64,000 bases of DNA from Vicingaceae bacterium (GTDB lineage: Bacteria > Bacteroidota > Bacteroidia > Flavobacteriales_E > Vicingaceae), in contig JAOKVV010000004.1 of assembly GCA_028336925.1 (NCBI GenBank), forward strand, positions 43,041-107,040, in the 5' to 3' direction. Each line of letters opens with the position of its first letter. The first letter of the stretch is position 1. Position numbers and translations under genes: made by a program. The notes below the pieces were generated by a model that saw nothing but the letters and a program-made list of their open reading frames with translations, was not told the DNA's origin and did no database searches. Shown here piece after piece: positions 44,579-54,448 of this stretch.

Positions 44579-45883
44579 TTACTTTGTTGCTGTTTCGAGT
44601 AGATAACTATAAATCGCTTTCCATCCTACCCAAATATCCTCATCAGAAAGGCTCTCATTGTGCCATAAACTAATAAATGTTCCATCTACCGCCTTAACCT
44701 CATTCACCATTTCATCTATCGCTTCCTTAGCTTCTTCTAAGGTGTAATCATAATAAAATTTAAGACTCGCATCCATAATTGCAAACGGAAAAACCTTTAA
44801 TTCAGTAGCCGTTTCTAGGTCTAAATCATAAAATAAATGGGGTACACAAATACTTGCTCTAAAGCCGATAGTTGCTGCATATCCCATAGAATAATCCTCC
44901 TGAATATCAAAATGGATTAAATTTCTGTAGGTATCTGGCAGGGTAAGCTTTAAAAAGTGCTGCCGACTTTTGGTTACGTCACGCTTTAATACTCCGGCCA
45001 ATCGCTTAATCTCTTTTTCTAATTTATCTACATTTTGATTAGAAATAAAGCCTGGATGAATTCCTATATCGGCTACATCTGCAGTAGATTTAATTAAATA
45101 TTGAAATTTCCGACTTTCAAAAGGCACATTCTTATCGTTCAATCCATAATCAGCCACTAAGAAAAAGTAGATAGGACGAACATTAAACTGCTCGTGAACA
45201 TGATTCAAATGATCAAACGTATCATACGGGTCGTGCTTTAAACCAAAAACTACTTTTTGTTGCTGCGCCAGTTTCTTAAACTGAAACTTCATTCCCAATT
45301 TAGCCGCGGCTCCCAAAGTTCTAACTATTCCCTTCTGGCGATAAGCATACGCATTATCTACATCCAAGGTGGGAATAAAATGATAACTCCTTTTATCAAA
45401 TTTCAAATCTGGATAAACTAATAACAATTTACCTTTCAATCTTTTTGCCCATAAATTAACGAGTGGCCGTTTAATAAATCGGTTCTTTACCGCTATACTT
45501 TCTTTTGGATCAAATCGATCATATAAATCACGAATGTGTGGCAAATACTCTTCGTATCTAGAAACTAGATAAAAGGATAAAGCAAACAAATCAAAAGGAA
45601 ATAATGACGTCTCTTTTGTTTTAAAGAAAGCGGGCAAACCATCTACTTCGATCACTTTTAGCTCCTGTTCCTCTATACCAGTTTGAAAAAGAAAATCGAC
45701 TGAAGTGAGATGAACCTCATCATCCAATGGGCGAAAGCAATACGACATTTTTGGTCCTTCATATAACCTAAACTGATCTTTATCATCAGTAATAATGACC
45801 TTTAAGCCAAGGATATTCGACAAGACCAAATCGAGTGTATACTTCACTCGATTGGTAATTTTATGGGTGTAAATTAATATCAT
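44579..45883 (-). CDS. Polysaccharide deacetylase-like family protein
   Basis: A 434-residue soluble protein. An N-terminal domain (about 1-165) seen in Bacteroidota homologues precedes a NodB-like deacetylase fold with TLDVDNAYAYR (Asp pair), ADIGIHPGFIS (the histidine motif) and a C-terminal FISLWHNESL strand with histidine. These give the usual Asp/His metal site in a diverged form. The substrate is unknown. Its ATG directly follows the radC stop (TAA then ATG), so the two are translationally linked, although their functions need not be. Confidence 0.82.
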   Translation of the reverse strand: MILIYTHKITNRVKYTLDLVLSNILGLKVIITDDKDQFRLYEGPKMSYCFRPLDDEVHLTSVDFLFQTGIEEQELKVIEVDGLPAFFKTKETSLFPFDLFALSFYLVSRYEEYLPHIRDLYDRFDPKESIAVKNRFIKRPLVNLWAKRLKGKLLLVYPDLKFDKRSYHFIPTLDVDNAYAYRQKGIVRTLGAAAKLGMKFQFKKLAQQQKVVFGLKHDPYDTFDHLNHVHEQFNVRPIYFFLVADYGLNDKNVPFESRKFQYLIKSTADVADIGIHPGFISNQNVDKLEKEIKRLAGVLKRDVTKSRQHFLKLTLPDTYRNLIHFDIQEDYSMGYAATIGFRASICVPHLFYDLDLETATELKVFPFAIMDASLKFYYDYTLEEAKEAIDEMVNEVKAVDGTFISLWHNESLSDEDIWVGWKAIYSYLLETATK

Positions 45884-46582
45884 TTAGAGTAAGCCTTCAT
45901 CTGCGAAGCTAAGGTACTTATTGTCGGCAAAAATTAAGTGGTCTAATATGGGAAGATCGAGAATTATCCCAGCTTCTTTTATCTTTTTGGTCAATTGCTT
46001 ATCAGCTTCACTTGGTTTTAGGTTGCCCGATGGATGATTATGACAAAGAATAATTGAAGACGCTAATTTATCAATGGCCATTTTAAATACAATCTTGGCA
46101 TCCACTACTGTTTGACTCACACCACCTTTGCTGATGTTTACTTTTTCAAGTATCTGGTTACCCCGATTTAATAGCAATACCCAAAACTCTTCGTGAGGTA
46201 AATCATCCATTACTTCTCGCATATAGTCAAACACTACACTGCTGTGAGTTATTTTCACTCGTTTTATGGGGTCGCTTTCTTTTCTTCTTTTCCCTAATTC
46301 TAATGCAGCCGCTATGGAAATAGCTTTGGCTTCTCCTATTCCATTAAATTTTTGAAGTTCAACGACACTTACCTTTCCCAACTGATTCAGATTGTTTGAG
46401 GCAGATGATAGAATCCGTTTAGATAAATCAACAGCAGACTCATCCCTACTCCCGGAACCAATCAATATGGCTATTAATTCTGCATCACTCAAAGTAGTTT
46501 TACCTTTTATTAGTAATTTCTCTCTTGGGCGATCTTCTTCTGCCCAAGCTTTTATTCCTAAATGCTTATCGATGTCCTCCAT
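45884..46582 (-). CDS. radC: RadC family protein (JAB/MPN domain)
   Basis: A 232-residue protein. An N-terminal helix-hairpin-helix region (about 30-95, with FNGIGEAKAISIAAALELG) precedes a JAMM metalloprotease-like domain whose zinc ligands are H181, H183 and D194 in CHNHPSGNLKPSEAD. Despite the historical name, a role in DNA repair is not established. The purL terminator lies upstream (46627-46661), so radC must have its own promoter in 46583-46626, where I see no exact consensus. Confidence 0.93.
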   Translation of the reverse strand: MEDIDKHLGIKAWAEEDRPREKLLIKGKTTLSDAELIAILIGSGSRDESAVDLSKRILSSASNNLNQLGKVSVVELQKFNGIGEAKAISIAAALELGKRRKESDPIKRVKITHSSVVFDYMREVMDDLPHEEFWVLLLNRGNQILEKVNISKGGVSQTVVDAKIVFKMAIDKLASSIILCHNHPSGNLKPSEADKQLTKKIKEAGIILDLPILDHLIFADNKYLSFADEGLL

Positions 46583-46626
46583 ATAGGTTAAAGATAAGGG
46601 AATAAATTATTTAAAGAAAATAGAGC

Positions 46627-46661
46627 AAAAAAAGCATCCCTCCTTTCGGAAGAATGCTTTT
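46627..46661 (-). terminator. Rho-independent terminator after purL
   Basis: AAAAGCAT (46630-46637) pairs with ATGCTTTT (46654-46661), with further partial pairing inside. The plus-strand A-run 46627-46633 is the T-run on the transcript of the minus strand. Confidence 0.85.
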
Positions 46662-46684
46662 ACTTTTTTATCTATTTAGCCGAA

Positions 46685-48922
46685 TTAGCTATTCAATCTA
46701 TTCTCTAAAGCTGTTTCAAATTGGTGTTTCGCATCCGCTACAGTACCAAATGAATCTCCATCGATTAGCATTTCTTTTCCTACTACTGTACCAAGGAAGG
46801 TATACTCTAAACCTGAAGCTACCATATGCTCTACAAACTCATCTTGATTGTCGGGGTTGATAGACGCCACGACTCTACTCTGAGCTTCGCCGAATAAGTA
46901 AGCATCTTTTCTAAAGTCGCTATCTGTTTCAACAGAGAATCCAAATCCATTTGGCATACCTGCCTCTAATAAAGTAATGAATAAACCACCATCTGCAACA
47001 TCATGCGCTGAGTTTAACATACCTGCTTGAATCAACGTATTTACCTGATTCTGCAATGCGTGCTCCTCATCCAAATTAAAGTATGGAGAAGGTGATTGCT
47101 TTACTTTATGGTAAGAATATAAATATTCAGATGAGTTGATGTCGTTTTGAGCTCCACCAATCATATAAATTAAATCTCCTTCATTTTGAAAAGCCAAAGA
47201 AGTAATGAATTTCTTATCCGTAACAATCCCCATCATACCTATGGTAGGAGTTGGGAATACTGGCACATCTTTTCCATTCTGCATACTCTGGTTGTAGAAA
47301 CTCACGTTTCCGCCAGTTACAGGAGTTTTGAATTTCTCGCAACTCTTTTTCATTCCTTTGATAGCTCCTACAAACTGCCAGTAAACTTCTGGGTTGTATG
47401 GGTTACCAAAATTCAAACAGTTGGTAATTGCTGATGGCTCACCACCTGAACAAACAATGTTTCTAGCTGCCTCTGCTACTGCAATAGCACAACCTTCTTC
47501 AGGGTTGGCATTTACGTATCGCGCATTACAATCTACGGTGAAAGCCAACGCTTTATTCAATCCTTTGATGTTTACGATACCTGCATCAGTCGGTTTATTG
47601 GTACTCATATTAATCGTTCCTACCATTGAGTCGTATTGCTCAATTACCCACTTTTTAGAAGCGATGTTCGGATGATTAATTAAGAAGTAAGCCACTTCTT
47701 TTAAGTCTTTTGCCTCCTCCACTGATTCTATCTTAAACTTTTGAGATTCTGCAAAATAAGCAGGCTCCTTGTATTCTCTTTCATAAATTGGAGCTCCACC
47801 GCCCAATACTAAAGACTCAGCAGGCACATGAGCAACTAATTTACCACCCATATAGTACTCTAATTGTCCGCCTTCGGTTACTTCACCGATTTGCTCACAA
47901 TTCAAATCCCATTTATCAAAAATGGCTTCTACCTCAGCTTCTCTTCCTTTCTTCACTACTACCAACATACGCTCTTGAGACTCTGACAATAAAATCTCAA
48001 ATGGCTTCATCCCTTCTTGGCGTGTAGGTACTTTATCTAAGTCAATGGTCATCCCGAATCCTTCTTTTCCACTCATTTCTGATGTAGAACACGTAATTCC
48101 GGCTGCACCCATATCTTGCATTCCGATAATTGCATCGGTTTCAGCTAATTCTAAAGAAGCTTCCAACAATAATTTCTCTTGGAATGGATCACCAACTTGT
48201 ACCGCTGGCAAATCATTTGCTGACTCTTCAGTAATATCTTTAGAAGCAAATGCTGCTCCGTGAATTCCATCTTTACCGGTAGCAGAACCAACTATATAAA
48301 CTGGGTTACCAACTCCGTAAGAAGTCGCAGAAATCATTTTATCTGCTTTCATAATTCCCGCAGACATTGCATTTACCAATGGGTTTGTATTGTAGCACTC
48401 ATCAAAGAATACTTCACCACCTACTACCGGAATACCAAATGCATTACCATAACTTCCAATTCCTTTTACCACACCTTTCATCAACCATTTAGTTCGATCA
48501 GAATCAATAGAACCAAAACGCAATGAATTTAATTGAGCAATCGGACGAGCTCCCATGGTAAAGATATCACGGTTGATACCACCTACACCAGTCGCCGCTC
48601 CTTGAAAAGGCTCCAATGCTGAAGGGTGGTTATGTGACTCAATTTTGAATGCACACGCTAATCCATCGCCTATATCTACTAAACCTGCGTTTTCTTCACC
48701 AGCTTCGGCCAACATATGCGGACCTTCCTTTGGTAATTTCTTTAACCAAGTAATGGAGTTCTTGTAAGAACAGTGCTCCGACCACATTACAGAGTAAATA
48801 CTTACTTCTGTAAAGTTGGGCGTGCGTCCCAATATTTGCTTGATTTGTTCAAATTCTTCAGGTAGTAACCCTAATTCAATTGCCGTTTCTACGGTTGCTT
48901 CGTTCAATGTATTGTCTTCCAT
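46685..48922 (-). CDS. purL: Phosphoribosylformylglycinamidine synthase subunit PurL
   Basis: A 745-residue ATP-dependent enzyme of de novo purine synthesis (FGAR to FGAM), of the small form that acts with separate PurQ and PurS. It has the family start segment [14 protein letters not shown], the glycine-rich [10 protein letters not shown]-type loop ([21 protein letters not shown]), and the repeat-related second half with [10 protein letters not shown]. PurQ and PurS are not in the window. A perfect -7 element lies at 48956-48949 on the minus strand, and the gene ends with a strong terminator, so it is transcribed alone. Confidence 0.97.
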   Translation of the reverse strand: MEDNTLNEATVETAIELGLLPEEFEQIKQILGRTPNFTEVSIYSVMWSEHCSYKNSITWLKKLPKEGPHMLAEAGEENAGLVDIGDGLACAFKIESHNHPSALEPFQGAATGVGGINRDIFTMGARPIAQLNSLRFGSIDSDRTKWLMKGVVKGIGSYGNAFGIPVVGGEVFFDECYNTNPLVNAMSAGIMKADKMISATSYGVGNPVYIVGSATGKDGIHGAAFASKDITEESANDLPAVQVGDPFQEKLLLEASLELAETDAIIGMQDMGAAGITCSTSEMSGKEGFGMTIDLDKVPTRQEGMKPFEILLSESQERMLVVVKKGREAEVEAIFDKWDLNCEQIGEVTEGGQLEYYMGGKLVAHVPAESLVLGGGAPIYEREYKEPAYFAESQKFKIESVEEAKDLKEVAYFLINHPNIASKKWVIEQYDSMVGTINMSTNKPTDAGIVNIKGLNKALAFTVDCNARYVNANPEEGCAIAVAEAARNIVCSGGEPSAITNCLNFGNPYNPEVYWQFVGAIKGMKKSCEKFKTPVTGGNVSFYNQSMQNGKDVPVFPTPTIGMMGIVTDKKFITSLAFQNEGDLIYMIGGAQNDINSSEYLYSYHKVKQSPSPYFNLDEEHALQNQVNTLIQAGMLNSAHDVADGGLFITLLEAGMPNGFGFSVETDSDFRKDAYLFGEAQSRVVASINPDNQDEFVEHMVASGLEYTFLGTVVGKEMLIDGDSFGTVADAKHQFETALENRLNS

Positions 48923-48948
48923 TTTTTGAAGATGTGGTTAGTAAGCTG

Positions 48949-48956
48949 CAAAAGTA
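48949..48956 (-). promoter_or_regulatory. Promoter for purL
   Basis: TACTTTTG on the minus strand is an exact TAnnTTTG match, with a TTG 20 bases further upstream as a plausible -33 element. It gives a leader of about 23 bases. Confidence 0.65.
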
Positions 48957-49036
48957 AAATTTTGATTCCCATCTACCAACCTAATTAATGCATATTTTTC
49001 ACCAATCGTTTACTATTTTAAACATTCATTTAGTAC

Positions 49037-49044
49037 TACTTTTG
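49037..49044 (+). promoter_or_regulatory. Promoter -7 element abutting the start codon of the gene at 49049
   Basis: TACTTTTG is an exact TAnnTTTG match and ends 4 bases before the ATG at 49049, the same spacing as at pyrE. It predicts a leaderless mRNA. Confidence 0.55.
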
Positions 49045-49048
49045 AATC

Positions 49049-50347
49049 ATGACTTTAGCAATACAAATTAGTGTATTTTTAGCGTTTCTAGTTTGGTTCA
49101 TTTACCTCATCAAACGGCTTAAATTCTTTCAGTTAGAAGGCATCAGGTCAATTTATCTGGTATTCGCATTCCTGCTTAAAGTTATCATTGGAACAGGACT
49201 TTGGGCACTTTACACCTACCACTACACCGATCGGGCTAATGCTGATATTTATAAATACTTCGATGATGGCCTCCATCTATTTAATCAGTTAAAAGGAAAG
49301 CCCCTATTGGCTGCTAAGTGGTTTTTCGGTTTTGAAAACCAAGAAATAACAGAAATCTTAAAAGGAACCATGAACTGGTCACGGGAGTATAATTTTGGCG
49401 TATTGAATGATAACCGAACCATGATTCGATTTAATTTTTTAGTCAACTATCTTTCTTTTGGTTTTATTCACTTGCACACCCTTTTCATCAATTTTCTTTC
49501 ATTCGTGGGGCTTATCGCGCTGTATAAAGTTGTCAATAAACAATTGACCTTGCCAAAATCAGCTTTACTGTTTGCTCTTTTTCTCATCCCATCTGCACTT
49601 TTATGGGGCTCGGGAATTTTAAAAGAAGGATTCCTGCTCTTTTCATTGGGCATATTCGTTTATGGCTTCTTTAATTGGCTCGATGAATTTTCAACTAAAA
49701 ATAACCTTCTATTATTCATTGGAACTGGCTTAATGCTCATCATCAAACCCTACGTTTTCCTATCAATAATTCCTTTTGCCATTGCTGCTGCAATCACCAA
49801 ACGACTTAGCGTAAAACCGCTATTGGCTTACTTAGGAGTTGTACTAATCGGATTTGCGATTATTGTTGTTGTTCAGCTATTGGGCATTTTTGATTTATTT
49901 GATTTATTGCAGCAAAAACAAACGGCATTTTATAATGTAGCCATGATGAATGAGGCGGGAAGCGTAATTTCTGCTCCTCCTATTCAAACGCCATTAATGG
50001 CCATTTTTGCCATTCCGGAGGTGCTTACTACCGTTTTGTTTCGGCCATTTATTACAGAAATCAATTCCATCCTTTATGCACTAGCTGCGGCTGAAAATTT
50101 ACTTCTTCTAGGCCTAATTACCTTGATGATTTTCTTTTTCAAACACCCAACTCGCAAGCAGCTCAACTTTGCATTTTTTGCACTTTTTTTCACGCTTATT
50201 TTAGGAACTTTAATTGGATGGACAACTCCAATTTTAGGCGCTGTAGTTCGATATAAAGTCCCATTTTTGCCTTTTATATTTTCGCTCATTTTTTCATGTA
50301 TTGATTTCAATAAAATCAATCACAAATTCAACCTATCTATCCGATGA
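49049..50347 (+). CDS. Polytopic membrane protein, function unknown
   Basis: A 432-residue protein with about ten to eleven hydrophobic helices, starting with TLAIQISVFLAFLVWFIYLI, and a loop of about 60 residues after the second helix with YTDRANADIYKYFDDG. The Asp-rich loop after an early helix and the overall pattern resemble GT-C glycosyltransferases or O-antigen polymerase-type proteins, but no motif is decisive, so I leave it unassigned. Its stop overlaps the start of the amidohydrolase gene (ATGA), so the two form an operon. Confidence 0.75.
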   Translation: MTLAIQISVFLAFLVWFIYLIKRLKFFQLEGIRSIYLVFAFLLKVIIGTGLWALYTYHYTDRANADIYKYFDDGLHLFNQLKGKPLLAAKWFFGFENQEITEILKGTMNWSREYNFGVLNDNRTMIRFNFLVNYLSFGFIHLHTLFINFLSFVGLIALYKVVNKQLTLPKSALLFALFLIPSALLWGSGILKEGFLLFSLGIFVYGFFNWLDEFSTKNNLLLFIGTGLMLIIKPYVFLSIIPFAIAAAITKRLSVKPLLAYLGVVLIGFAIIVVVQLLGIFDLFDLLQQKQTAFYNVAMMNEAGSVISAPPIQTPLMAIFAIPEVLTTVLFRPFITEINSILYALAAAENLLLLGLITLMIFFFKHPTRKQLNFAFFALFFTLILGTLIGWTTPILGAVVRYKVPFLPFIFSLIFSCIDFNKINHKFNLSIR

Positions 50348-51975
50348 AGAATCTGATAATCGTTCTAACAACTTTACTTTTTATGACTTCTTGCTATAAA
50401 TCAGAAACAGTCGATTTAATTATTCATAACGCCACCATTTACACCATGGACGAAGCTAATTCTATGGCGGAAGCAATGGCAGTGAAAGATGGAAAAATTA
50501 TTGCCATCGGACCAGAGAATCAAATCATGAATAAATACTTTGGCGAGAAGACCATTGATGCCGGCACTCGGCCGGTTTACCCAGGTTTCAACGATGCGCA
50601 TTGCCACTTTTTTTGGTATGGCCGTTCTTTTCAAGAAGTAGATTTGACAGGCGCTAAAAGTTGGGATGAAGCCATACAGCGAGTAGCAGATTTCGCCAAA
50701 GGAAAAGAGTTAAAATTCATTGGTGGAAACGGATGGGATCAAAACTTATGGGAAGGACAAACTTTTCCAAGCAAACATAAATTAGACAGTCTATTCCCGA
50801 ATACGCCAGTATTATTAAAACGGATAGATTCTCATGCGGCTATAGCTAATCAAGCTGCGTTGGATTTGGCAGAAGTAACAGAAAGCACCAAAACAGAAGG
50901 TGGAATCTTTAAGCAAGAAAATGGAAAACTGACAGGCCTTTTAGTCGATATGGCGATTACCTATGTAGAGCAAAAATTACCGCGTTATTCGGATGAAGAG
51001 GATAAAAAATCATTGCTAACTGCTCAGGAAAAATGTTTTGAAAAAGGATTAACGACAGTTGCCGATGCCATGCTAGAAAACAAGATGATTCACCTCATCG
51101 ATGACCTACAGAAAGAAGGCAAACTAAAAATGCGCATCTATGGCATGGCAACTCCTTCTGAAGAAAATTTAGCCGAATATTTATTGGATTCTGCCTACAA
51201 AACAGACCGTTTACACATTGGTGCGATCAAATTTTTTGCAGATGGTGCATTGGGTTCTCGAGGTGCTAAACTGATTGAGCCGTATTCTGATGATTCTACC
51301 AACTCAGGTTTATTCCTGAACGATTCTACCTATTTGCAAGAAATGGCGCATAAAATTTACGAATCGGGATTGCAGATGAACACCCATTGCATTGGAGATG
51401 ATGCCAACCGATTGATGTTGAAAATTTATGGAAATGCCTTAAAGCAAGTAAACGACCGACGATGGAGAATCGAGCATGCACAAATCGTTCATCCTGATGA
51501 TGTGGAACTGTTTCGCAAATACACCATTATTCCATCGGTGCAACCAACACATGCCGTTTCGGATATGGATTGGGTAGAAGACCGCTTGGGAGCAGATCGA
51601 TTGAAAAGTTCTTATGCATTTAAAACCTTGCTTTCACAGAATGGATTATTGCCATTGGGAACAGATTTTCCGATTGAAAAAATAGACCCATTATTGACCT
51701 TTTACACCGCAGTTGCTCGAAAAAATACAAAAGGACTTCCTGAAAATGGATTTTTGCCTGAAGAAATCTTAAGCCGATTAGAAACCTTAAAAGGAATGAC
51801 TATTTGGCCGGCAATTGCCAGTTTTGAAGAAAATGAAAAAGGTAGCTTGGAAGTGGGTAAGTACGCCGACTTTATTTTAATGGACAAAGATATCATGACC
51901 ATTGAAGAAAGTGACATTTTAAAGACTAAGGTGATGTATACAGTTATCGGTGGTGAGGTGGTTTATGGGAATTAA
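50344..51975 (+). CDS. YtcJ-like amidohydrolase lipoprotein
   Basis: A 543-residue protein of the amidohydrolase family 3. The N-terminus has a lipobox (FMTSC, C17), so it is anchored in the envelope. The metal-binding HxH is in GFNDAHCHFFWYG. Later ligands are in NTHCIGDDA and IEHAQIVHP, and an aspartate in LGTDFPIE completes the site. The small beta domain holds both ends of the chain (VDLIIHNATIYTMDE; FILMDKDIM). Relatives hydrolyse amides or related bonds; the substrate is unknown. It overlaps the preceding membrane-protein gene by 4 bases. Confidence 0.9.
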   Translation: MKNLIIVLTTLLFMTSCYKSETVDLIIHNATIYTMDEANSMAEAMAVKDGKIIAIGPENQIMNKYFGEKTIDAGTRPVYPGFNDAHCHFFWYGRSFQEVDLTGAKSWDEAIQRVADFAKGKELKFIGGNGWDQNLWEGQTFPSKHKLDSLFPNTPVLLKRIDSHAAIANQAALDLAEVTESTKTEGGIFKQENGKLTGLLVDMAITYVEQKLPRYSDEEDKKSLLTAQEKCFEKGLTTVADAMLENKMIHLIDDLQKEGKLKMRIYGMATPSEENLAEYLLDSAYKTDRLHIGAIKFFADGALGSRGAKLIEPYSDDSTNSGLFLNDSTYLQEMAHKIYESGLQMNTHCIGDDANRLMLKIYGNALKQVNDRRWRIEHAQIVHPDDVELFRKYTIIPSVQPTHAVSDMDWVEDRLGADRLKSSYAFKTLLSQNGLLPLGTDFPIEKIDPLLTFYTAVARKNTKGLPENGFLPEEILSRLETLKGMTIWPAIASFEENEKGSLEVGKYADFILMDKDIMTIEESDILKTKVMYTVIGGEVVYGN

Positions 51976-52112
51976 TGATTTGAATAAAAGAAACATACAG
52001 AACTAATAATAGAACTTCGAGTAAACTATCATTTTTTCATTTGTAATAATTGTTACACAAGTAACCAAGATTGGATAGTAGTTTTACGTCTCAACAATAA
52101 AACACCCAACAA

Positions 52113-53741
52113 ATGAATTTCATTAAGTTACTTTCCATTTCTACTGTATTTTTTTTATCAAGTTTAGGTTTTTCGCAAACAGCCCCATTTCAAATAAGTA
52201 TCGAGCCAATAACAATTCCAGGCCTTGGAGGCATTCAATCCTTTGCATATGGACAACATAATGGCAAGTGGCTCATAGTTGGAGGTCGCTTAGACGGATT
52301 ACATCAGAGGCAGCCTTTCGCTGCTTTTGATATCGCAGGTCATAACAACCAAATAATTATTGTTGACCCTGTTAATCAACAAAAATGGTCTGCACCTTTA
52401 ACTTCACTTCCTGTAGCCATTCAAGAGCAGTTAAGCTCTACCAATATGCAATTTTATCAAGAGGGCGATTATCTATATTGCATAGGAGGTTATGGATACA
52501 GTTCGACTGCAGGAGATCACACCACCTACAGCAACTTAACAGCCATAAAGGTTTCTGATGTTATCAACGCGGTCATTAATAATACCAGCTTCACCAATTT
52601 CTTTAGACAAATTACAGATGCGCAATTTCAAGTAACAGGTGGAAGTTTGAAGAAGATAGACAGCACCTATTATTTATTGGGAGGTCAAAAATTTATAGGA
52701 AGGTATAACCCAATGGGACCTTCACACGGACCAGGATTTATTCAAGAATACACTAATTCGATTAGAAAATTTAACATATCAGACAATGGCACAACGATTA
52801 CGATCAGTCATTTAAGTCCATTTGTAGATGCAGCAAACCTGCACCGAAGAGATTATAATGCTAAAGCACAAATCCTACCGAATAGAGCTGAAGGAATTAC
52901 CCTATTTTCAGGCGTTTTTCAGCAATCAGCAAACTTACCATTCTTGAGTTCTGTAACAGTAGATGCTAATTCATATGCAGTAGACAGCGCATTCCAACAG
53001 TACTATAATCATTACCACTGCCCTACCCTACCATTCTATTCTGAGCTTGAAAACGAAATGCATACCGTATTCTTTGGCGGAATAGCGCAGTTTTATGACA
53101 GCTTAGGTGTTTTAGTTCAAGACAATAATGTGCCTTTTGTTAACACGATAGCAAGAGTTACGAGAGATTCTGCAGGGAATATGGCTGAATATAAATTACC
53201 AATAGTAATGCCAGCTTTATTAGGTTCAGGGGCAGAATTTATTCCCAACACTACCTTTCCCAAATATAACAATGGAGTATTAAAATTAGACAGCCTGACT
53301 ACTGATAGTGTGTTGATCGGTTATATTTTTGGAGGAATTAGCAGTACACAACCCAACATTTTCTTCATCAATAATGGAACTAAAAGCTCGGCTAGCAATC
53401 AGCTCTTTAAAGTATATGTAAAAAAGCCTAGTCCGTTGTCTGTTGATGACTTAAACCTATCAAGCGTAAGTCTGCTTAACCTTACCATCTACCCAAATCC
53501 AAACGATGGAGAACTGAACATTCAGTTCAATTTATTAAGAAAAGAAGACGTTTCTATTTCTATCCTAGATGCAAAAGGATCATTGATTGATAAGATTGCT
53601 CTGCCCAATTCAAATTCAGGAGAGAACGAATTCAAAAAGAATATCACTGATTTAACCCGTGGTAGCATATACTTCATTACTGTAGAAACTTCGACTGAGA
53701 AGATTACACATAAGTTAATTGTTAAAAATAAAAGACATTAA
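52113..53741 (+). CDS. Secreted kelch-like protein with type A T9SS sorting domain
   Basis: A 542-residue exported protein with a signal peptide ending near LGFSQ (residue 21). The body is a probable beta-propeller with kelch-like repeats (WLIVGGRLDG, YLYCIGGYGY, YYLLGGQKFIG, HTVFFGGIAQ, LIGYIFGGISS). The last 80 residues are a Por-secretion-system type A domain: LTIYPNPNDGELNIQF, VSISILDAKGSLI, and a C-terminal KITHKLIVKNKRH. It should cross the outer membrane through the type IX system. The TAGTTTTA upstream is a near match to the -7 consensus. The ligand or enzymatic role is not identifiable. Confidence 0.87.
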   Translation: MNFIKLLSISTVFFLSSLGFSQTAPFQISIEPITIPGLGGIQSFAYGQHNGKWLIVGGRLDGLHQRQPFAAFDIAGHNNQIIIVDPVNQQKWSAPLTSLPVAIQEQLSSTNMQFYQEGDYLYCIGGYGYSSTAGDHTTYSNLTAIKVSDVINAVINNTSFTNFFRQITDAQFQVTGGSLKKIDSTYYLLGGQKFIGRYNPMGPSHGPGFIQEYTNSIRKFNISDNGTTITISHLSPFVDAANLHRRDYNAKAQILPNRAEGITLFSGVFQQSANLPFLSSVTVDANSYAVDSAFQQYYNHYHCPTLPFYSELENEMHTVFFGGIAQFYDSLGVLVQDNNVPFVNTIARVTRDSAGNMAEYKLPIVMPALLGSGAEFIPNTTFPKYNNGVLKLDSLTTDSVLIGYIFGGISSTQPNIFFINNGTKSSASNQLFKVYVKKPSPLSVDDLNLSSVSLLNLTIYPNPNDGELNIQFNLLRKEDVSISILDAKGSLIDKIALPNSNSGENEFKKNITDLTRGSIYFITVETSTEKITHKLIVKNKRH

Positions 53742-53810
53742 TAAACTATTTAACACTTCAATTGAGTTGTATGATGAAAGGGCTTTTAAGTAATGCTTTT
53801 TCAAGACTTT

Positions 53811-53837
53811 TTAGGCATTATTTTAATGCCTAATTTT
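53811..53837 (+). terminator. Perfect hairpin between the T9SS cargo gene and DUF4399 gene
   Basis: TTAGGCATTA (53811-53820) pairs perfectly with TAATGCCTAA (53824-53833) across a TTT loop, followed by only four T residues. It is probably the terminator of the upstream gene, but may also be a leader element of the gene at 53861. Confidence 0.55.
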
Positions 53838-53860
53838 AACACAAATAAAAATCAACAACT

Positions 53861-54379
53861 ATGAAAAAAATCAACATTTTAGCAATGGCTCTAGGTTTAT
53901 TTGCTGCTTCTTGCGGCGATGCTCCAAAAGCAACGGAAGAAAATGAAATGACACACGATGAAATGCATGACCATGATGGACATGACCATGACCACGATGC
54001 AATGACAGAGAAGGCCGCAGATGCTGAGCCAGCAGCTATTCCTGAAGGAGCGCGCGTATTTTTCGCCAATTTAGAAGGTGGACAAAAAGTAACTTCTCCT
54101 TTTATCGTGCAATTTGGTATTGAAGGAATGGAAGTTGAACCTGCAGGCGATTTAAATGAAGGCAAAGGCCATCATCATGTGATTATTAATGGTACTGCTA
54201 TAGATAGAGGCACAATGGTTCCGGCTGATTCGCTAAACATCCACTACGGAAAAGGCCAAACAGAAACTGAATTAGATTTACCTGAGGGTGAGCATACATT
54301 AACCATGCAATTTGCTGATGGATACCACCAAAGTTATGGTGAGCAAATGAGCGCTACCATTAATGTAATTGTAGAGTAA
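53861..54379 (+). CDS. DUF4399 lipoprotein with His/Asp-rich segment
   Basis: A 172-residue lipoprotein (lipobox FAASC, C18). Residues 32-46 are a run of His/Asp/Glu (HDEMHDHDGHDHDHD), likely to bind metal ions. The DUF4399 domain (about 65-172) has RVFFANLEGGQKVTSPFIVQFG, GKGHHHVIIN and a final EHTLTMQFADGYHQSY. The function is unknown. The upstream hairpin at 53811-53833 and the terminator at 54399 make it a single-gene unit. Confidence 0.87.
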   Translation: MKKINILAMALGLFAASCGDAPKATEENEMTHDEMHDHDGHDHDHDAMTEKAADAEPAAIPEGARVFFANLEGGQKVTSPFIVQFGIEGMEVEPAGDLNEGKGHHHVIINGTAIDRGTMVPADSLNIHYGKGQTETELDLPEGEHTLTMQFADGYHQSYGEQMSATINVIVE

Positions 54380-54398
54380 TAAAAACTAAATAACAAAT

Positions 54399-54441
54399 AA
54401 GCCGCAAGGAACATTCATTATGTGTTTTTTGTGGCTTTTTT
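54399..54441 (+). terminator. Rho-independent terminator after the DUF4399 gene
   Basis: AAGCCGCAA (54399-54407) pairs with TTGTGGCTT (54429-54437) with one G-T pair; a long loop and a T-run to 54441 follow. It converges with the gene at 54449. Confidence 0.7.
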
Positions 54442-54448
54442 ATGCTCT

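Noticed and set aside
46654-46860. 68-codon plus-strand frame at the end of purL
   Set aside because: It is the antisense shadow of purL and its terminator.
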